Source of the DNA: Candidatus Sericytochromatia bacterium
Lineage (GTDB): Bacteria > Cyanobacteriota > Sericytochromatia > JACMPN01
Assembly (NCBI GenBank): GCA_014377495.1
Contig: JACMPN010000186.1
Coordinates: 1 to 8,745, forward strand
DNA length: 8,745 bases
Direction of reading: 5' to 3'
In this document: piece after piece, positions 6,086 to 8,745 of the stretch
Numbering within the stretch: position 1 is the stretch's first letter
Layout of the letters: every line of letters begins with the position of its first letter
The notes under the pieces: model-generated
Database searches by the model: none
The model's input: the letters and a program-made list of their open reading frames with translations, nothing else
What the model was told of the DNA's origin: nothing
Program-made: the position numbers and the translations under genes

Positions 6086-7510
6086 TCAAGGGGCTTTGCG
6101 GGCGGCGGCGGCGACGGCGCTGATAGTCACCCGGGTGCCCTTGGCCAACTGTGCGAGGGTGATGTTTTCGTTGTCGCCGTGCATGCTGGCGAGTTGATCG
6201 GCGCTGGCGATGATCGGCATCAGCCCATAAGCCCGGATCCCCCTGGCCCGGAAAAAGGACGAATCAGTCATCCCGCCGGGCGTCAGCATCTCAGAGACGA
6301 CGATGCCGGGGTATTCGGCCCTGGATGCTTCACCCAGGGTCCGGAACAGCTCCCCGTCCGCCGGACTGGTACCGCCGACCTTGGCGTCGAGGATCGTGTA
6401 GGTCAAATCGGGATCGGCGAGGGTCTTTTTCAAATAGTCGAGAGTTTGTTCGATGGTGTAGCCGGGCAGCATCCGGATGTCGATCTCCGCCGAGGCTTCA
6501 CTGGGGATGACGTTGACTTTCGAACCGGCTTTGAGCACGGTCGTGTTCACCGTCATCCCCAGCATCGGGGCCAGTTGCGGCTGGGTCTTGATCAGGGTGG
6601 GGGCCATCATGTCCAGCAGCCAGGGGTTGTCGAGGTGCGACAGGACGAACTGCCGGATGCCCGTCTCCGTCGTGGCGATGGCCTTCAGCAGGGAGAAGGC
6701 CTGGGGGATCAGCTCGTATTTCCTGGGGACCGTCTCCAGCTTGGCCAGGGCCCGGATCAGCTTGCGGGAGGCACCGTCGGGCCGCTCCTGTGAGCCGTGG
6801 CCCGGCTTGCCGCTGGCCGTGACCTTGACCCAGAGGTTGCCGCGTTCGGCCGTCTGGATGGCCATGACTGTCGCCCCGTTGGCCATGGTCATGCCGGCGC
6901 CGCCCTCGTTCAGCACTTCACTGCAGGCGACGGCTTCAGGATGGTGTTTCAGCATCCACTCGGCGCCGTATTCGCCGCCAGACTCCTCGTCGGCGACGGC
7001 ACAGAAGATCACGTCCCGCTTCAGGGGCCCGCCCTGTCGTTTCAGCGCGATGAAGGCCATCAGCTCCATGATGCCCAGGCCCTTCATGTCCAGGGTCCCG
7101 CGGCCCCAGAGGGTGTCGTCGACGATGTTCCCGGCAAAAGGGGCCTGGCGCCAGCGGGCCGGTTCGGCCATGACGACGTCCAGGTGGTTCAGCAGCAACA
7201 ACGGCTGCACCTCGCCGGAGCCCTTGAGGCGGGCGACGAGATTCAGCCGTCCGGGCGCCGATTCGTACAACTCGGAGCCGATGCCCTCCGCCTTCAGCCA
7301 GTCGGCGATGAGGCGGGCGGCATCCGCCTCGTTGCCGGGCGGGTTGGTCGTGTCGATGCGCAGCAGGGCCTGCAGTTTCGCCGTCGCTTCGGCGTTGTCG
7401 TTGGAGCCGGCGGCTGCGGGCGGTGCCGTCTGGCTGAATGCCCCCTGACCGGCCAATGAAAGGCCGAGGACGGCGCCCAAGATGGTCAGACGAGCGTTGC
7501 GACGTTTCAA
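6086..7510 (-). CDS. Secreted M20-family zinc metallopeptidase (carboxypeptidase/aminoacylase type)
   Basis: This is a 474-residue exported di-zinc hydrolase, expected to remove terminal residues from peptides or hydrolyse N-acyl amino acids. The N-terminus KRRNARLTILGAVLGLSLAGQGAFSQTA is a signal peptide with likely cleavage near residue 26-28. Metal and catalytic positions of family M20 are intact: His109 (NHLDVV), bridging Asp141 (GRGTLDMKG), catalytic Glu175, ligand Glu176 (DEESGG), Glu202 (LNEGG) and His444 (SMHGDNE). The lid/dimerisation domain spans about 222-350 (ASGKPGHGS, His238; KVNVIPSEASAEIDIR). The start is TTG at 7510, because AGGAGG lies 4 nt upstream and the signal peptide begins directly with basic residues. 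The frame continues to a TTG at 7555, but that would put a non-signal stretch in front. It probably leads an operon with the L7/L12-like gene. The exact substrate cannot be read from sequence. Confidence 0.92.
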   Translation of the reverse strand: MKRRNARLTILGAVLGLSLAGQGAFSQTAPPAAAGSNDNAEATAKLQALLRIDTTNPPGNEADAARLIADWLKAEGIGSELYESAPGRLNLVARLKGSGEVQPLLLLNHLDVVMAEPARWRQAPFAGNIVDDTLWGRGTLDMKGLGIMELMAFIALKRQGGPLKRDVIFCAVADEESGGEYGAEWMLKHHPEAVACSEVLNEGGAGMTMANGATVMAIQTAERGNLWVKVTASGKPGHGSQERPDGASRKLIRALAKLETVPRKYELIPQAFSLLKAIATTETGIRQFVLSHLDNPWLLDMMAPTLIKTQPQLAPMLGMTVNTTVLKAGSKVNVIPSEASAEIDIRMLPGYTIEQTLDYLKKTLADPDLTYTILDAKVGGTSPADGELFRTLGEASRAEYPGIVVSEMLTPGGMTDSSFFRARGIRAYGLMPIIASADQLASMHGDNENITLAQLAKGTRVTISAVAAAARKAP

Positions 7511-7943
7511 GCGGCCTCCTGCGGGCGGTAGCGGGGCCGCCAACCGGCAACCCAAGCAATCTGAGGGCTATCGTACAGCGGGGACAGGCCATGACGCCAC
7601 GCCGGCGCCAGGAGCCGGAAGCGCCGTGCGTGATGATTTTCGGATGGCGGAAACGGGCACCGCCGGGGCATTGCGGTGGCTAATGCCAATCTGATGCACC
7701 ATGGATGCGCTATTGTCGGGTGTGGAAAGCAGTCGGGCAGATTGCCGCTGCAGGCCTGACCAGGAGAGCCCCTCGCGGCAGGTGGTTCGGTCGCCTGGCA
7801 TCGAGTAGCTGCGCCAGGACAGCGTTACAGCGCCCCACCGTACTTGCACAGTACGCTTCGTCCCTGCACCTTGCCTGGCATTGCTCCTCGACACCAGGCT
7901 CGGTCACCACATACCACGAGGGGCTCTTAGCGGGGCAGGATTG
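7511..7943. other. 433-bp non-coding divergent region
   Basis: This region lies between the TTG start of the minus-strand peptidase and the ATG of the plus-strand NfeD-like gene. Open frames on both strands (up to 108 codons) have Cys/Arg/Ser-rich translations without recognisable motifs, and none has a supported start. It should hold the promoters of both genes, but I found no confident -35/-10 pair. Structure seen is a 6-bp stem GGCATT/AATGCC (7667-7672, 7682-7687) and the large palindromic element at 7765-7927. GGGCAG-ATTG (7735-7744) and GGGCAGGATTG (7933-7943) form a near-direct repeat flanking that element. No tRNA-like fold was found. Confidence 0.7.
7765..7927 (-). repeat. Large imperfect palindrome (ERIC/MITE-like element or structured RNA)
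   Basis: The outer arms 7765-7818 and 7874-7927 are reverse complements at 39 of 54 positions without gaps, counted base by base. Inner sequence pairs less well and ends in an apical stem CGTACT/AGTACG (7839-7844, 7850-7855) with a 5-nt loop at the exact centre. If transcribed from the minus strand, five mismatches become G-U pairs (44 of 54 paired). On the plus strand only one does (40 of 54). One symmetric 6x6 interruption has the same hexamer, TCGGTC, in direct orientation on both sides (7787-7792, 7900-7905). It resembles palindromic repeats such as ERIC or other miniature inverted-repeat elements in form, not in recognised sequence. It could also be a regulatory or non-coding RNA upstream of the peptidase gene. 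Structure is sure; identity is not. Confidence 0.75.
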
Positions 7944-8558
7944 ATGGAAACGTTTTTTCTGGCCTGTTTCATTTTCGGGGCCGTCTTCACGTTCGTCTCA
8001 GCGGTGCTCGGGTTCGGGCATCACGGCCTGGACATGGGCCATACCGGCCTGCATGCCGGACACGGCGTCCATGCCGGCTTTCACAGTGCCGGGCACGGGC
8101 ACATCCCCGATGCCACCGATCATCCGCTGCTGGTCTTCAATCTCTCGTCGATGATCGCCTTTCTCACCTGGTTCGGGGCGGCGGGTTATCTGCTCGTCCA
8201 TGTCGCCGGGTGGCCGCTGGTGGGCGCCATTGCGGTGGGTTGTGTGGCCGGGTTGCTGGCGGCGATGGTGATCGGGGCCTTCCTGGCCAAGATCCAGGCC
8301 GGAGACCGGGCGCCGAATCCGGCCGCCTTTCTGATGGAGGGCACGGTCGCCAAGGTGTCGGTGACGATCCCCGCCGAGGGGGTGGGCGAGATCATCTTCA
8401 CGATGGCCGACCGGCGGCGCAGTGAGGCGGCTCGCGGCGAAAATGGCCAGGCCGTCGCCCGTGAGACGGAAGTGGCCGTCATCAGCTACGAGAAGGGCAT
8501 CGCCACCGTGGTGCCCTGGCACAATCTGATGGCAGACCCGGCGGGCCACGCCGACTGA
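7944..8558 (+). CDS. NfeD-like membrane protein with histidine-rich loop and C-terminal OB-fold
   Basis: This is a 204-residue protein. TM1 is about 3-22. A Gly/His-rich loop at 24-60 carries ten histidines, most spaced three or four residues apart (His33, 37, 40, 43, 47, 51). TM2 is about 63-86 (FNLSSMIAFLTWFGAAGYLLVHV) and TM3 about 91-113. A soluble beta-rich domain at about 130-195 (GTVAKVSVTIPAEGVGEI ... TEVAVISYEKGIATVVPW) fits the OB-fold of NfeD-type proteins, including the short YqiJ-like class. Such proteins are usually encoded beside a flotillin and work with it in membrane microdomains, and a flotillin-like gene follows here after 81 bp. The His-rich loop suggests metal binding, but that is inference. 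ATG 7944 is chosen because TM1 starts there. The SD is weak or close (AGGA at 3 nt), and the frame is open upstream to 7881 without a sensible N-terminus. Confidence 0.85.
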   Translation: METFFLACFIFGAVFTFVSAVLGFGHHGLDMGHTGLHAGHGVHAGFHSAGHGHIPDATDHPLLVFNLSSMIAFLTWFGAAGYLLVHVAGWPLVGAIAVGCVAGLLAAMVIGAFLAKIQAGDRAPNPAAFLMEGTVAKVSVTIPAEGVGEIIFTMADRRRSEAARGENGQAVARETEVAVISYEKGIATVVPWHNLMADPAGHAD

Positions 8559-8588
8559 CACTCACCCTGTTTTATGGGTTGTTGTCAG
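8555..8588 (+). other. Hairpin across the stop codon of the NfeD-like gene
   Basis: CTGACA (8555-8560) pairs with TGTCAG (8583-8588), and ACCC (8564-8567) with GGGT (8576-8579). These are separated by a 3x3 interior loop and closed by an 8-nt loop TGTTTTAT. The TGA stop (8556-8558) is inside the outer stem. No U-run follows, so a terminator is unlikely. It may be a processing or stability element in the NfeD-flotillin mRNA. Confidence 0.4.
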
Positions 8589-8639
8589 CCGGAGCGATAA
8601 TGCCGGGGCCGGCTTGACCATCCTGGGAAAGGACCCAAC

Positions 8640-8745
8640 GTGTATATCACCATCGTCTTTGTACTGATCGCCGTACTGACGCTCGTGGCCCTGCTCGTGG
8701 CCATCGGGAGCATCTATCGCCGCTGCGGACCCAACGAGGCCCTGA
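8640..8745 (+). CDS. Flotillin/SPFH-family protein, N-terminal part (cut by window end)
   Basis: Only the first 35 codons are present. Residues 3-25 are one hydrophobic membrane segment, followed by YRRCGPNEAL (26-35), matching the (K/R)xxPNEALV start of the SPFH domain in bacterial flotillins (YqiK/FloT class). Flotillins form large oligomers on the inner membrane and organise membrane microdomains, often with an NfeD-type partner encoded just upstream, as here. The start is GTG at 8640 with AAAGGA 6 nt upstream. GATAAT at 8596-8601 resembles a -10 box, but no -35 is at the right distance, so co-transcription with the NfeD-like gene is more likely. The SPFH domain itself lies outside the window, so the family call rests on the N-terminal motif and context. 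Confidence 0.75.
   Translation, partial: MYITIVFVLIAVLTLVALLVAIGSIYRRCGPNEAL

Noticed and set aside
7775..7800. TTCG-containing stretch resembling a tRNA T-loop
   Set aside because: The loop lacks the conserved A, no acceptor, D or anticodon arms can be built around it, and the stretch pairs with the opposite palindrome arm.
7568..7944. Overlapping small open frames on both strands in the divergent region
   Set aside because: Translations are Cys/Arg/Ser-rich without motifs. The palindrome covers much of the span and no start has good support.

Overview
The window is GC-rich bacterial DNA, tightly coded on both strands. It reads as ordinary chromosomal housekeeping and envelope genes, with no phage or transposase genes, tRNA, rRNA or CRISPR array. 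The three lipoprotein signal peptides, the secreted zinc peptidase and the membrane OB-fold/flotillin pair fit a free-living bacterium with an elaborate envelope. Nothing seen here fixes the phylum. Start codons are unusually often GTG or TTG: six of nine genes with a visible start. Several of these are supported by a good Shine-Dalgarno (SD) sequence.

Left half, minus strand (68-4648). Reading in the direction of transcription, it holds an endonuclease III (nth), a calpain-like cysteine protease with two EF-hand modules, and then three consecutive FKBP-type peptidyl-prolyl isomerase lipoproteins. All three FKBPs have their lipobox cysteine at residue 18 and differ mainly in the linker between membrane anchor and catalytic domain. 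The last one has lost one conserved pocket residue. The linker of the first is a 14-residue tandem repeat with a run of 11 threonines. A perfect 15-bp hairpin lies between the first and second FKBP genes.

Middle (4649-7510). A 79-bp divergent gap separates nth, which appears to be read from a leaderless promoter, from a plus-strand D-2-hydroxyacid dehydrogenase. That gene converges on a minus-strand pair: a secreted M20-family zinc peptidase followed by a small membrane-anchored protein with a ribosomal L7/L12 C-terminal-like domain.

Right end (7511-8745). A 433-bp non-coding divergent region contains a large imperfect palindrome of about 163 bp that folds best as a minus-strand RNA. I consider this the least explained element in the window. 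It is followed by a plus-strand NfeD-like membrane protein with a histidine-rich loop and the first 35 codons of a flotillin/SPFH protein, a known pairing for membrane microdomain systems.

No multi-gene system of clearly new type could be shown. The best leads are the palindromic element, the duplicated EF-hand calpain, the FKBP lipoprotein cassette and the histidine-rich NfeD-like protein.
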